A DNA stretch of 7,863 nt from Pseudomonadota bacterium (GTDB taxonomy: Bacteria > Pseudomonadota > Alphaproteobacteria > Rhizobiales > Beijerinckiaceae). The DNA is taken from assembly GCA_028876585.1 (NCBI GenBank), contig JAGWRL010000360.1, forward strand, positions 1 through 7,863. Direction: 5' to 3'. The notes under the pieces are model-generated. The model saw nothing but the letters and a program-made list of their open reading frames with translations. It was not told the origin of the DNA and made no database searches. Position numbers and translations under genes: made by a program. This document shows, piece by piece, positions 1 through 7,393 of this stretch. Within the stretch, counting starts at the first letter, position 1; every line of letters begins with the position of its first letter.

Positions 1-498
1 CGGCAGCGCGGCCATGATCGACGGCTTCTGTCTCAGCAGGAAGGCTTTCAGCTCGTCGCCGTCCGACCACAGCGACGGGTCCAACTGGCCGATCACCGCG
101 ACTACGGCCTGCTCGACCGCGCCCAAGCCCGGCATCGCCGCCTCGATCGGCGTCTCGATCAAATCGGCCAGCGCATTGGCGAGCCGGTCGCGCGGCCCCT
201 GCCCCAGCACCGGCGTCAGCGCATTGGCGCCTTCGTTGAGCGGCTGGAAATCATGCGCCGCCAGCGCGCGCCGCAGCCGCTCCAGCGCATTGGGATCGGA
301 ATTGGAGATCGCGTCGCTCAGCGCGCGCGCGCCGTCGCCGTGATCGAGCGAACTGATGAAGGTCGCCAGCAGCGCCGGCACGGCGGCGGCGACGAAAGAC
401 TTGCCCTGGCCGTCGTCCATGCCGACGGTGGCGGCCAGTTGCCGCGCCACGTCGGGCGACAAGACCTGCGCGATCTGGTCCTTGAGATCGACGTCCAT
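1..498 (-). CDS. DUF937-like protein of unknown function, 3' part beyond the window edge
   Basis: The frame is open from an ATG at 498 down to base 1 (166 codons, no stop), so the C-terminus lies outside the window. The protein is soluble and mostly helical by composition, with no signal peptide or membrane segment. Residues 17-60 (VARQLAATVGMDD, then a run of alanines and leucines, then SSLDHGDGARAL) resemble the DUF937/YidB-type repeat, in which short helices are joined by Gly/Asp-containing turns. A second half (about 90-140) with GANALTPVLGQ and MPGLGAVEQAVVAVIGQLD has similar character. The start is supported by GGGGGA (505-510) six bases upstream and a promoter-like sequence at 548-575. 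DUF937 has no established biochemical role, so no function is assigned. The coding call is firm because of the start signals and sensible protein composition. The family name is tentative, made from recalled family appearance only. Confidence 0.7.
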   Translation of the reverse strand, partial: MDVDLKDQIAQVLSPDVARQLAATVGMDDGQGKSFVAAAVPALLATFISSLDHGDGARALSDAISNSDPNALERLRRALAAHDFQPLNEGANALTPVLGQGPRDRLANALADLIETPIEAAMPGLGAVEQAVVAVIGQLDPSLWSDGDELKAFLLRQKPSIMAALP

Positions 499-547
499 GC
501 AAAATCCCCCATCCGAGGCGTCGCCGCATTGCCGGCGCCCGACGCAA

Positions 548-575
548 ATCATAGCGTTGACGCGCGACAATGCAA
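548..575 (-). promoter_or_regulatory. Candidate sigma70-type promoter for the DUF937-like gene
   Basis: On the minus strand TTGCAT (570-575) and TATGAT (548-553) are separated by 16 bases. The -10 matches consensus at five of six positions and the -35 at four of six. It lies between the aldehyde dehydrogenase stop (588) and the DUF937-like start (498), giving a leader of about 40 bases. It suggests the DUF937-like gene can be transcribed independently of the operon upstream. No clear hairpin-plus-T-run terminator is visible in 499-587, so read-through from the dehydrogenase is also possible. Confidence 0.45.
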
Positions 576-587
576 AGTTGGCCCCGC

Positions 588-2027
588 TCAGGCGGAGATA
601 TAGGCCGTCTTGACGATGGTGTAGAATTCCGCCGCGTAACGCCCCTGCTCGCGCGCGCCCAGGCTCGACCCCTTCCGGCCGCCGAACGGCGCGTGGTAAT
701 CGACGCCCGCCGTCGGCAGGTTGACCATCGCCATGCCGGCCTCGACATTGCGCTTGAAATGGGTCGCGTGCTTCAGGCTGGTGGTGCAGATTCCGGCGCA
801 CAGGCCAAATTCGGTGTCGTTGGCGAGTTCCAGCGCGTGCTCGTAGGATTTGGCCGGGATCATCGCCGCGACCGGGCCGAAAATTTCCTCGCGCGAAATC
901 CGCATGTCGTTGGAGGCGTCGACGAACAAAGCCGGCGCCATGTAGAAACCGGGCTTTTCGCGGTTCAGCCGCTCGCCGCCGAGCTTGAGCTTGGCGCCCT
1001 CCTGTTTGCCGACGCCGACATAGCTCAAATCCTGATCGAGCTGGCCCTGATCGACCACCGGGCCGACATGCACGCCCGGCTTCACCGCATCATCCACCAC
1101 CAGACCCTGCATCCGCTCCGCCAGCGCGTCGCCGAAACGACCGTAGATGCCCTCGGTGACGATCAGCCGCGACGAGGCGGTGCAGCGCTGGCCGGTCGAG
1201 AAAAACGCGCCGTTGACGGCGCTTTCGACCGCGACCTTCAAATCCGCGTCGTCGAGCACGACGAGCGGGTTCTTGCCGCCCATCTCCAGTTGGAATTTCC
1301 GCATCCGCTCGACGCTGGCCGCCGCCACCCGCTTGCCGGTCGCAACCGAGCCGGTGAACGAGATCGCGTCGACCTTGGGATGATCGAGCATCGCTTGCCC
1401 CACCAGCGAGCCGCGCCCCATCACCAGATTGAACACGCCCTTGGGCGCGCCGGCGCGCACGATGATCTCGGCCAGCGCATGGGCCGAGCCCGGCACAAGG
1501 TCGGCCGGCTTGAACACCACGGTGTTGCCATAGGCAAGCGCGGGCGCGATCTTCCAGGCGGGAATGGCGATGGGGAAATTCCACGGCGAGATGATGCCCA
1601 CGACGCCGACCGGCTCGCGCGTCACCTCGATGTCGACGCCGGCGCGCACGGAGGCGAATTTCTCGCCGGGAATGCGCAAGACCTCGCCGGCGAAGAAATC
1701 GAAGATCTGCCCCGCCCGCGCCACTTCGCCGATCGCCTCGGGCAGCGTCTTGCCTTCCTCGCGCGCCAGCAGCCGGCCAAGTTCCTCCTTGCGCGCGGCG
1801 ATTTCGAGCGCGACCTTGAGCAGGATGTCGTGCCGCTCCTGCACCGTCGAGCGCGCCCAGCCGTGCAAGGCGGCGCGGGCGGCGTTGACGGCGGCGTCGA
1901 GTTGCGCGGCGCTCGCCTGCGCATATTCGCCGATCACGTCGTCGGTGTTGGACGGATTGACGTTGCGGGTGACGGAGACCCCCTCCACCCATTCGCCGGC
2001 GATGTAGTTCTTGCGCAGATCGGTCAT
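588..2027 (-). CDS. NAD(P)+-dependent aldehyde dehydrogenase, probably alpha-ketoglutaric semialdehyde dehydrogenase
   Basis: This is a complete cytosolic ALDH-superfamily enzyme of 479 residues, a typical length, which oxidises an aldehyde to its acid with NAD(P)+. From the chosen start, the oxyanion-hole Asn is about N150 (SPWNFP) and the cofactor-binding Lys about K173 (VVFKPA). The general base is about E248 (QLEMGGKN), the nucleophile about C282 (GQRCTA), and the EEIFGPV motif lies near 380-386. The C-terminal part (VNLPTAGVDYHAPFGGRKGSS and what follows) is the pattern I associate with the alpha-ketoglutaric semialdehyde dehydrogenase/YcbD branch. That branch makes 2-oxoglutarate at the end of sugar-acid or hydroxyproline breakdown. 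The substrate is inferred, and no other gene of those pathways is nearby. An ATG six bases further upstream (2031-2033) abuts the GAGG of the ribosome binding site, so the second ATG is preferred. The gene follows the nucleotidyltransferase by about 50 bases and may be read with it. Confidence 0.92.
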   Translation of the reverse strand: MTDLRKNYIAGEWVEGVSVTRNVNPSNTDDVIGEYAQASAAQLDAAVNAARAALHGWARSTVQERHDILLKVALEIAARKEELGRLLAREEGKTLPEAIGEVARAGQIFDFFAGEVLRIPGEKFASVRAGVDIEVTREPVGVVGIISPWNFPIAIPAWKIAPALAYGNTVVFKPADLVPGSAHALAEIIVRAGAPKGVFNLVMGRGSLVGQAMLDHPKVDAISFTGSVATGKRVAAASVERMRKFQLEMGGKNPLVVLDDADLKVAVESAVNGAFFSTGQRCTASSRLIVTEGIYGRFGDALAERMQGLVVDDAVKPGVHVGPVVDQGQLDQDLSYVGVGKQEGAKLKLGGERLNREKPGFYMAPALFVDASNDMRISREEIFGPVAAMIPAKSYEHALELANDTEFGLCAGICTTSLKHATHFKRNVEAGMAMVNLPTAGVDYHAPFGGRKGSSLGAREQGRYAAEFYTIVKTAYISA

Positions 2028-2033
2028 GCTCAT

Positions 2034-2037
2034 CCTC
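2034..2037 (-). promoter_or_regulatory. Ribosome binding site that decides the aldehyde dehydrogenase start
   Basis: GAGG on the minus strand lies directly against a first possible ATG (2031-2033) and six bases from a second one (2025-2027). Only the second has normal Shine-Dalgarno spacing, which favours a protein two residues shorter. A weak promoter-like pair, TTAGAC (2079-2084) and TATATC (2055-2060) with 18 bases between, also sits in this gap. It is too poor to call alone. Confidence 0.5.
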
Positions 2038-2080
2038 GGGGCTGTCTGGCGGGCGATATAGAGGGTTGCGCGGCGCGCGT

Positions 2081-2695
2081 CTAAACGTTCCTCGCGTTTG
2101 CGCCGAGATCGAGGGGCGTGTCGACGTCTCTCGTCACACCCGCCCCTTCGACTTCGACCGCAACGACCCGATCCGCCGGCAAAGCCTGCACCAGCCGGCG
2201 CGCGCCCTCGTCGCCCTGCAAGGCCGCGATTTGCGCGAACAAAGCGCGCCCGAGCAGCGCCGGATTGCCGCGCCGGCCCTCCAACACGGGAACCGCCGCC
2301 AGCGCCTGCGGGGCGGCGAGAAAGCCCGCGATCAGCGCATCGATCACTTCGCCCGAAACCTCCGGCATGTCGCCGAGCAGCGCCACCGCCCCGGCGACGT
2401 CGGCCGGCAGCGCCGCCACGCCCGCCTTGAGCGAGGTCGTCAGCCCCTCGGCGAAAGCGGGATTATGCATGAAGCGCACGTCGAGGCCGGCGAGCGCCGC
2501 CTCCACCTGCCCGCGCGCATGGCCGGTCACCACCAGCACCGGCCGCGCCCGCGACGCCAGCGCGGCCTTTGCGGCCCAGCGCACCAGCGGCTCGCCGCGC
2601 CAGTCGGCGATCAGCTTGGTCGCCTCGGCGCCGCCGGCGGCGCGATAGCGCGACGCCTGCCCGGCCGCCAGCACGATCGCCGCGATCTCAGCCAT
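2081..2695 (-). CDS. MobA/MocA-like molybdenum cofactor nucleotidyltransferase
   Basis: This is a 204-residue single-domain nucleotidyltransferase with a Rossmann-like fold. It probably transfers CMP or GMP to molybdopterin to give the dinucleotide cofactor; xanthine dehydrogenase-family enzymes typically use the cytosine form made by MocA. The N-terminal nucleotide-binding loop is IVLAAGQASRY (7-17), with the conserved Lys at 27 (TKLIADWRG). The metal/nucleotide Asp is in LLGDMP (106-111). GRRGNPALLGR (140-150), GDEGAR (161-166) and DVDTPLDL (190-197) are further family motifs. The ATG at 2693-2695 lies eight bases inside the end of the molybdopterin-binding gene, implying translational coupling. 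In many proteobacteria this domain is fused to the C-terminus of that same neighbour. The CTP-versus-GTP choice cannot be read safely from the sequence. Confidence 0.88.
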   Translation of the reverse strand: MAEIAAIVLAAGQASRYRAAGGAEATKLIADWRGEPLVRWAAKAALASRARPVLVVTGHARGQVEAALAGLDVRFMHNPAFAEGLTTSLKAGVAALPADVAGAVALLGDMPEVSGEVIDALIAGFLAAPQALAAVPVLEGRRGNPALLGRALFAQIAALQGDEGARRLVQALPADRVVAVEVEGAGVTRDVDTPLDLGANARNV

Positions 2696-3689
2696 CGCCC
2701 TGGCGCGGCTGCGGCCGGCTCTCGATCTCCATCAGCAGCCCGCCGACGCCCATGCCCTGAATGTCGGCGCGCGTCACCGGCACGTCGGCCAGCACGCGGC
2801 CGAGCACCCAGTCAAAACCGTTCTCCTTGGGCGAGCGCGCGCAACCCGGCGCGCCGATCAAAGGCTTGCCGCCGAGTTCGCCCAACAGCAGCAGATTGCC
2901 GGGATCGACCGGCATCCCGACATGCTCGATGCGGCCGCCCGCCTGCTCCAGCGCGGCGGGGATCACGTCGCGCCGGTCGGTGATGGCGGAGGCGCCGAAC
3001 ACCACCACCAGATCGTAGCGCCCGCGCGTCGCCGCCAGCGTCTGCGCCAGCGCCGCCGTGTCGTGGCCGACGCGGAAATCCTCCGCGATGCGCGCTTTCG
3101 CCGGCGCGAGCCGCGCCTCCAGCACGCCAAGCGTCTTGGCGATCACGCTCGGCTTCAGCCCCGGCAGCAGCGTCGAGACGACGCCGACCCGCAGCGGCCG
3201 ATAGGGGGCGACGGCGACCGCCGCCTCGCCCGCCGCCGCGCAGGCCGCCGCCAGCGCGCTCGCCTGCGCCGCGAATGGGATGATCTTCACCGTCGCCGCC
3301 ATGTCGCCGGCGACCACGGGCGCGTATTCGGCCAGCGTCGCCACGGTGATCGCGTCGTCGATGCGGTTGATGGCGTCGATGCGCGGGCGCGAGACCTGCA
3401 ACAGGCCGTTGACGGTGGCGAACAGATTGACCCGGCCGGTGAACGGCGGGTCGAGCCGCAGATGCGGCCCGGCGATGGAATTCGCCAGTTGCTGCGCCGC
3501 CGCGTCCTCGCCGATGTCGGCCGGCTCCAGTTGCGCGACGATCACGCTTTCGACGCCCGCCGCCCGCAGCGCCGCCTGTTCGGCCGGGCCGATGCGCTGG
3601 CCCTTCTTCAGCCGCGCCTCGCCGGCGCGCACCGCATGGGCGGAGATCGCCCCGAGCGCGTCGGCGACGTCGGCGGGTCCGAACTTCAC
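2688..3689 (-). CDS. MoeA/MoaB-like molybdopterin-binding protein
   Basis: This 333-residue cytosolic protein belongs to the MoeA-like group that accompanies molybdenum hydroxylase genes. It probably binds molybdopterin during cofactor handling. The N-terminal half (1-165) is family-specific. Residues 166-320 form the MoaB/Mog-type binding domain: LRVGVVSTL (166-174), the stretch LVVVFGASAITDRRDVIP (227-244) and GMPVDPGNLLLLG (258-270). The loop GAPGCARSPKENGFDWVL (279-296) follows, and GVGGLLMEI is near the C-terminus. The classical GGTG motif of Mog/MoeA is replaced by FGAS, which I recall as normal for this subgroup. The start is GTG at 3687-3689, overlapping the XdhC stop as GTGA. The following nucleotidyltransferase begins eight bases before this gene ends. 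The role is inferred from family and operon; the subgroup's exact reaction is not known to me. Confidence 0.88.
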   Translation of the reverse strand: MKFGPADVADALGAISAHAVRAGEARLKKGQRIGPAEQAALRAAGVESVIVAQLEPADIGEDAAAQQLANSIAGPHLRLDPPFTGRVNLFATVNGLLQVSRPRIDAINRIDDAITVATLAEYAPVVAGDMAATVKIIPFAAQASALAAACAAAGEAAVAVAPYRPLRVGVVSTLLPGLKPSVIAKTLGVLEARLAPAKARIAEDFRVGHDTAALAQTLAATRGRYDLVVVFGASAITDRRDVIPAALEQAGGRIEHVGMPVDPGNLLLLGELGGKPLIGAPGCARSPKENGFDWVLGRVLADVPVTRADIQGMGVGGLLMEIESRPQPRQGDG

Positions 3690-4380
3690 GGCCGCTCCGC
3701 GCGCAGCGGCTTCTTGCGCAAGGCGGCGACGATTTCGCCGGCGATCGACACCGCGATCTCGGCCGGGCTGACCGCGCCGATGTCGAGCCCGATGGGGGCG
3801 TGGATGCGCGCCAGCGCGGCGTCGTCAAAACCCTCCGCCCGCATCCGCTCGACGCGCCGGGCGTGCGTCTTTCGCGAGCCGAGCGCGCCGATATAGAAAC
3901 ACTCCGCGCGCAACGCCCGCGTCAGCGCCCTATCGTCGATCTTGGGATCATGCGTCAGCAGGCAGATCGCGGTGTAGCGGTCGAGCGGGCGCGCCTCCAG
4001 CGCCTCGTCCGGCCATTGCGCGATCACCGGCGTGTCGGGGAAACGCTCTGGCGAAGCGAAGGCCGTGCGCGGGTCGATCACGACAGGATCGAGCCCGGCG
4101 ATGCGGGCGATCGGGCCGAGCGCCTGCGAAATATGGACCGCGCCGATCATCACCAGCCGCACCGGGGGAACCTGCACGGTGAGGAAATAACTGGCGCCGT
4201 CGCGCTCCACCGTGCCGCTTTTGCCCGCGCGCAGCGCCGCGTCGATCTCGGCTTCAAGCGGATCGCCGGCGACCGCGTGCGCGGCGACGAAACGTTGCGA
4301 CCCGTCGGCGAGGTTGGTCACCAGCGCGCAGGCGCGCCGCTCGCGCCGCGCCGCGTTCAATTCTTTGAGAAGAGCGAGCC

Positions 4381-4384
<4 letters not shown>
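3686..4384 (-). CDS. XdhC-family protein, C-terminal (Rossmann) type
   Basis: This 232-residue protein is related to XdhC/CoxF, cytosolic factors that bind molybdenum cofactor, protect it while it is sulfurated, and deliver it to xanthine dehydrogenase or CO dehydrogenase-type apoenzymes. Residues 1-70 form a short N-terminal segment (MRLALLKELNAARRERR, then ACALVTNL). Residues 75-225 form the XdhC C-terminal Rossmann domain: VRLVMIGAVHISQAL (75-89) with the family Gly-x-His pattern, VVIDPRTAFASPERFP (101-116), LLTHDPKIDD (142-151) and YIGALGSRKTHARR (164-177). IHAPIGLDIGAVSPAEIAVSIA comes near the end. The frame is open 20 codons further upstream, but the ATG at 4382-4384 overlaps the previous stop as ATGA and starts where the family usually does. 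It is thus coupled to the small XdhC N-terminal-type gene, and the two together cover the domains of a standard full-length XdhC. Confidence 0.92.
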
Positions 4385-4704
<320 letters not shown>

Positions 4705-4735
4705 GGGCTTTCCCGCAGAGCGTTGTGCATGACGC

Positions 4736-4765
4736 AATATAGGGGCGAGGGCCCCGCAAGCGCAA
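4736..4765 (-). promoter_or_regulatory. Candidate promoter of the molybdenum accessory operon
   Basis: On the minus strand TTGCGC (4760-4765) and TATATT (4736-4741) lie 18 bases apart, about 30 bases before the first ATG of the operon (4704). The -10 matches five of six consensus positions; the -35 keeps only the TTG. A short GC-only hairpin, GGGGC-GAGG-GCCCC (4742-4755), falls in the spacer. The position at the head of the operon makes this the best candidate, but in such GC-rich DNA the call is uncertain. Confidence 0.35.
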
Positions 4766-4779
4766 CCTCGGCGCGGTTG
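4763..4779. promoter_or_regulatory. Dyad CAACC-N7-GGTTG in the divergent intergenic region, possible operator
   Basis: A perfect 5-base inverted repeat with a 7-base centre lies between the divergent starts at 4704 and 4828. It touches the -35 candidates on both strands: TTGCGC on minus and TTGACC on plus. Its size suits a dimeric repressor or activator, but no regulator gene is in the window and a dyad this short can arise by chance. Confidence 0.25.
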
Positions 4780-4805
4780 ACCCCGACGCCGCGCGCTGCC
4801 ATCAC
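4777..4805 (+). promoter_or_regulatory. Weak candidate promoter for the amidohydrolase-transporter pair
   Basis: TTGACC (4777-4782) matches the -35 consensus at five of six positions. CATCAC (4800-4805), 17 bases downstream, matches the -10 at only three. The implied leader is very short, ending at GAGAGAGA (4813-4820), the ribosome binding site seven bases before the ATG at 4828. It is listed because no better pair is visible on this strand in 4705-4827. Confidence 0.22.
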
Positions 4806-4827
4806 TTTGGCCGAGAGAGACCCAGCC

Positions 4828-6018
4828 ATGAACGCGCCCTTCAAGAACTCGATCGCCGCCCTCGTCCCGGAACTCACGGAATGGCGGCGCGACTTTCACC
4901 GCCATCCCGAACTGCTCTACGCCTGCCATCGCACCGCCAAGGTGGTGGCGCAGCGATTGCGCGAATTCGGCTTCGACGAGGTGCACGAAGGCGTCGGCAA
5001 AACCGGAGTCGTCGGCCTGCTGCACGGCGCCAGCGGCGCGGCGATGAGCGCCGACAAGCGCGTGCTGCTGCGCGCCGACATGGACGCGCTGCCGATCCAC
5101 GAGGCGACCGGCGCGGAGCATGGCTCGCAATCGCCCGGCGTGATGCACGCCTGCGGCCACGACGGCCACACCACGCTGCTGCTCGGCGCGGCCAAACATC
5201 TGGCGCAAGCGCGCGATTTCGACGGCACGCTGGTGTTCTGCTTCCAGCCCGCCGAGGAAGGCGGCGCGGGCGCGGAGGCGATGATCGAGGACGGCCTGTT
5301 CGAGCGTTTCCCGGTCAAGGGCGTCTATGGCCTGCACAATTGGCCGGGCCTGCCGGTCGGCCAGTTCGCGGTCGCGCGCGGGCCGGCGATGGCCTCCGCC
5401 GACCGGCTGGAAATCGTCGTGCAGGGTAAAGGCGGCCATGGGGCGATGCCGCATCTGGCGCGCGATCCGATCGTCGCGGCGGCGGAGATCGTCATGAGCC
5501 TGCAAACCATCGTCTCGCGCGTGATCGATCCGCTGGAGCCGGCGGTGCTGTCGATCACCGCGATCCACGCCGGCGAGGCGTTCAACGTCATCCCCGACAC
5601 GGTGGAGATGCGCGGCACCATCCGCACCATGTCGGACGCGACGGCGGAGCGGATGCAGACCGAGATCCGGCGCATCTGCGCCGGGGTCGCTGCGGCGCAC
5701 GACATGACCGTCGAGATAAAACCCTCGCCGACCAAACCTTATCCCACCACCGTCAACCATCCCAAGGAAACCGACATCGCGGTGGCGGCGATGCGCGCGG
5801 TGGTCGGGCCGGAGAACGTGCATGACGGCATCAAGCCGGTGATGGGCGCCGAGGATTTCGCCTTCATGCTGCGGCGCGTGCCCGGCGCCTACATCTTCAT
5901 GGGCAATGGCGACAGCGCGCCGGTGCACCATCCCGCCTATGATTTCAACGACGAGGCGCTGCCTTATGGCGTGGCCTACTGGGGCGAACTGGCGCGGCGC
6001 GCGCTCGCCGCGCCATGA
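4828..6018 (+). CDS. M20D-family amidohydrolase (hippurate hydrolase / N-acyl amino acid hydrolase type)
   Basis: This is a complete 396-residue cytosolic metallohydrolase that splits the amide bond of an N-acyl or N-aroyl amino acid, releasing amino acid and acid. Metal-site motifs are all present: RADMDALPI (82-90), HACGHDGH (107-114, ligands C109 and H111), PAEEGGAGAEAM (141-152, E143/E144), GLHNWPG (168-174, H170) and VHHPAYDFND (366-375). The lid/dimerisation domain lies at about 185-300, with GKGGHGAMPH (200-209) and AFNVIPDTVEMRGT (251-264). The N-terminal WRRDFHRHPELLY is the usual opening of the family. The frame extends upstream to 4585, but the homology and the GAGAGAGA site select the ATG at 4828. 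Catalytic residues look intact. Substrate cannot be told from sequence; hippurate, N-acetyl amino acids and indole-acetyl amino acids are all handled by relatives. A transporter follows 41 bases later and is probably co-transcribed. Confidence 0.93.
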   Translation: MNAPFKNSIAALVPELTEWRRDFHRHPELLYACHRTAKVVAQRLREFGFDEVHEGVGKTGVVGLLHGASGAAMSADKRVLLRADMDALPIHEATGAEHGSQSPGVMHACGHDGHTTLLLGAAKHLAQARDFDGTLVFCFQPAEEGGAGAEAMIEDGLFERFPVKGVYGLHNWPGLPVGQFAVARGPAMASADRLEIVVQGKGGHGAMPHLARDPIVAAAEIVMSLQTIVSRVIDPLEPAVLSITAIHAGEAFNVIPDTVEMRGTIRTMSDATAERMQTEIRRICAGVAAAHDMTVEIKPSPTKPYPTTVNHPKETDIAVAAMRAVVGPENVHDGIKPVMGAEDFAFMLRRVPGAYIFMGNGDSAPVHHPAYDFNDEALPYGVAYWGELARRALAAP

Positions 6019-6059
6019 AGCGCGCGTGAGATAAGCAAGAAAAACCCGGGGGGAAAGTC

Positions 6060-7337
6060 ATGACGGCGACGACAATTACGGGCGCGCTGACGCCGTCGGG
6101 CGTTAGCCCGCGCGTGGTGGCGGCGACCATCGCCGGCAACGCGATCGAGTTCTACGACTTTCTCTGTTTCTCCTTTTTCGCCGTCTACATCTCCGCCGCC
6201 TATTTTCCCGGCGGCGACGATTTCTACAATCTGCTGAAGACGCTGGCGGTGTTCTGGTCGGGCTTCCTGTTCCGCCCGCTCGGCGGCGTCGTCATCGGCG
6301 CCTACGCCGACCGCGCCGGCCGCCGCCCGGCGCTGCTGCTCACCATCGCGCTGATCACGCTCGGCACGGCCGGTCTGGCGCTGGTGCCGTCCTACGCCAG
6401 CATCGGCGTCGCGGCGCCGATCCTGCTCGTTGTCTGCCGCATCATCCAGGGTTTCGCGCTCGGCGGCGAGGTGGGGCCGGCGAGCGTCTATCTGGTCGAG
6501 GCCGCGCCGGCGCGGCGGCGCGGCTATTACGCGAGCTGGCAGCTCGCCAGCCAGGGCATCGCGGTGATGGTGGGCGGCGGCGTCGGCGTCGGGCTGTCGA
6601 TCATCCTCAGCAAACAGCAATTGTACGATTGGGGCTGGCGCGTGCCGTTCATGCTCTGCCTGGCGCTGATCCCGGTCGCCGTGTTCCTGCGCGGCGAGAT
6701 GCCGGAGACGCTGGACGCCGACACGCCGCCGTCGGCGCCGGGCGCGGGGCTGGCCGACAACGCCCGCGTCGTCGTGCTCAGCGTGCTGCTGATCATCGGC
6801 GGCACGGTTTCGACCTATGTCGGCAATTACATGTCGACCTACGCCATCGCTACGCTGAAGCTGCCCTCGACGGTGGCTCTGGCGGCGACGCTGTTCTTCG
6901 GCGCCGCCACGCTGGTGTTTTCGCTGATCGGCGGCTGGCTCGGCGACCGGTTCGGCCGCAAGCCGCTGGTGCTGATTCCGCGCATCGCGCTGGCGCTGCT
7001 GATCGTGCCGCTGTTTCAGTGGATGGCGGCGGCGCCGAGCGCGACGACGCTGTGGATCGCCACCATCGTCAACGCCGCCTTGACGGCGATGACGGCCGGC
7101 GTCGGCTTCGCCATGACGGCGGAACTGCTGCCCAAGCGCGTGCGCGCCACCGGCTTCGCCATCGCCTACGCCGTCGGCGTCAGCATCTTCGGCGGCTCGA
7201 CGCAACTCCTGGTGGCGTGGCTCATCAACGTCACCGGCAATCCGGTCGCCCCGGCCTGGTATGTCGTGCTGACGAGCCTCGTCACCATCGGCGCGGCGCT
7301 GGCGCTGCCGGAAACGCTCGGGCGCAAAATCGACTGA
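6060..7337 (+). CDS. MFS transporter, metabolite:H+ symporter (MHS) family
   Basis: This 425-residue inner-membrane protein has about twelve hydrophobic segments. The opening NAIEFYDFLCFSFF (27-40) is the MHS-family signature, shared with proline/betaine, citrate, shikimate and alpha-ketoglutarate symporters. The loop 2-3 motif is FRPLGGVVIGAYADRAGRR (71-89), followed by RIIQGFALGGEVGPA (127-141) and YLVEAAPARRRG (144-155). The second-half copy is GGWLGDRFGRKPLV (291-304), and AELLPKRVRATGF (354-366) precedes the last helices. The expected role is proton-coupled uptake of a small carboxylate or amino acid-like molecule. The ATG at 6060 has GGGGA (6050-6054) five bases upstream. Placement directly behind the M20 amidohydrolase suggests the transporter imports its substrate or a related acid, but this is inference. 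Length and motifs show no damage. Confidence 0.92.
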   Translation: MTATTITGALTPSGVSPRVVAATIAGNAIEFYDFLCFSFFAVYISAAYFPGGDDFYNLLKTLAVFWSGFLFRPLGGVVIGAYADRAGRRPALLLTIALITLGTAGLALVPSYASIGVAAPILLVVCRIIQGFALGGEVGPASVYLVEAAPARRRGYYASWQLASQGIAVMVGGGVGVGLSIILSKQQLYDWGWRVPFMLCLALIPVAVFLRGEMPETLDADTPPSAPGAGLADNARVVVLSVLLIIGGTVSTYVGNYMSTYAIATLKLPSTVALAATLFFGAATLVFSLIGGWLGDRFGRKPLVLIPRIALALLIVPLFQWMAAAPSATTLWIATIVNAALTAMTAGVGFAMTAELLPKRVRATGFAIAYAVGVSIFGGSTQLLVAWLINVTGNPVAPAWYVVLTSLVTIGAALALPETLGRKID

Positions 7338-7381
7338 ACGGGCTTTCGCGCCGCCCTGCCGTGCTTTAGGCGAGGCGGTCG

Positions 7382-7387
7382 AAGGAG
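7382..7387 (+). promoter_or_regulatory. Strong Shine-Dalgarno site supporting a TTG start
   Basis: AAGGAG stands six bases before a TTG at 7394-7396. Upstream in that frame there is a TAG at 7367-7369 and no ATG or GTG between it and the TTG. The site therefore fixes the start of the PAP2 gene despite the rare start codon. Confidence 0.7.
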
Positions 7388-7393
7388 CCGCCG

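Noticed and set aside
570..2084. Long open frame on the plus strand (504 codons) opposite the aldehyde dehydrogenase
   Set aside because: It is rich in Arg, His, Asp and Ala with no recognisable domain, and lies exactly antisense to a gene with all catalytic motifs. This is the usual mirror effect of GC-rich codon use.
2922..3896. Open frame of 324 codons on the plus strand opposite the molybdopterin-binding and XdhC genes
   Set aside because: It spans two well-supported genes on the other strand and encodes an Arg-rich sequence without motifs.
4705..5931. Upstream extension of the small XdhC frame to a 516-codon open frame on the minus strand
   Set aside because: The added part is antisense to the M20 amidohydrolase and has no homology-like features. 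XdhC similarity starts only at the ATG at 4704.
5976..7205. Open frame of 409 codons on the minus strand opposite the transporter
   Set aside because: It has extreme Arg/Gln/Asp content and low complexity, is hydrophilic and domain-free, and is antisense to a clear twelve-helix transporter.
7338..7393. Possible terminator after the transporter (GCCGCC pairing with GGCGGT)
   Set aside because: The loop is long and no T-run follows. In DNA this GC-rich such pairings are expected by chance.
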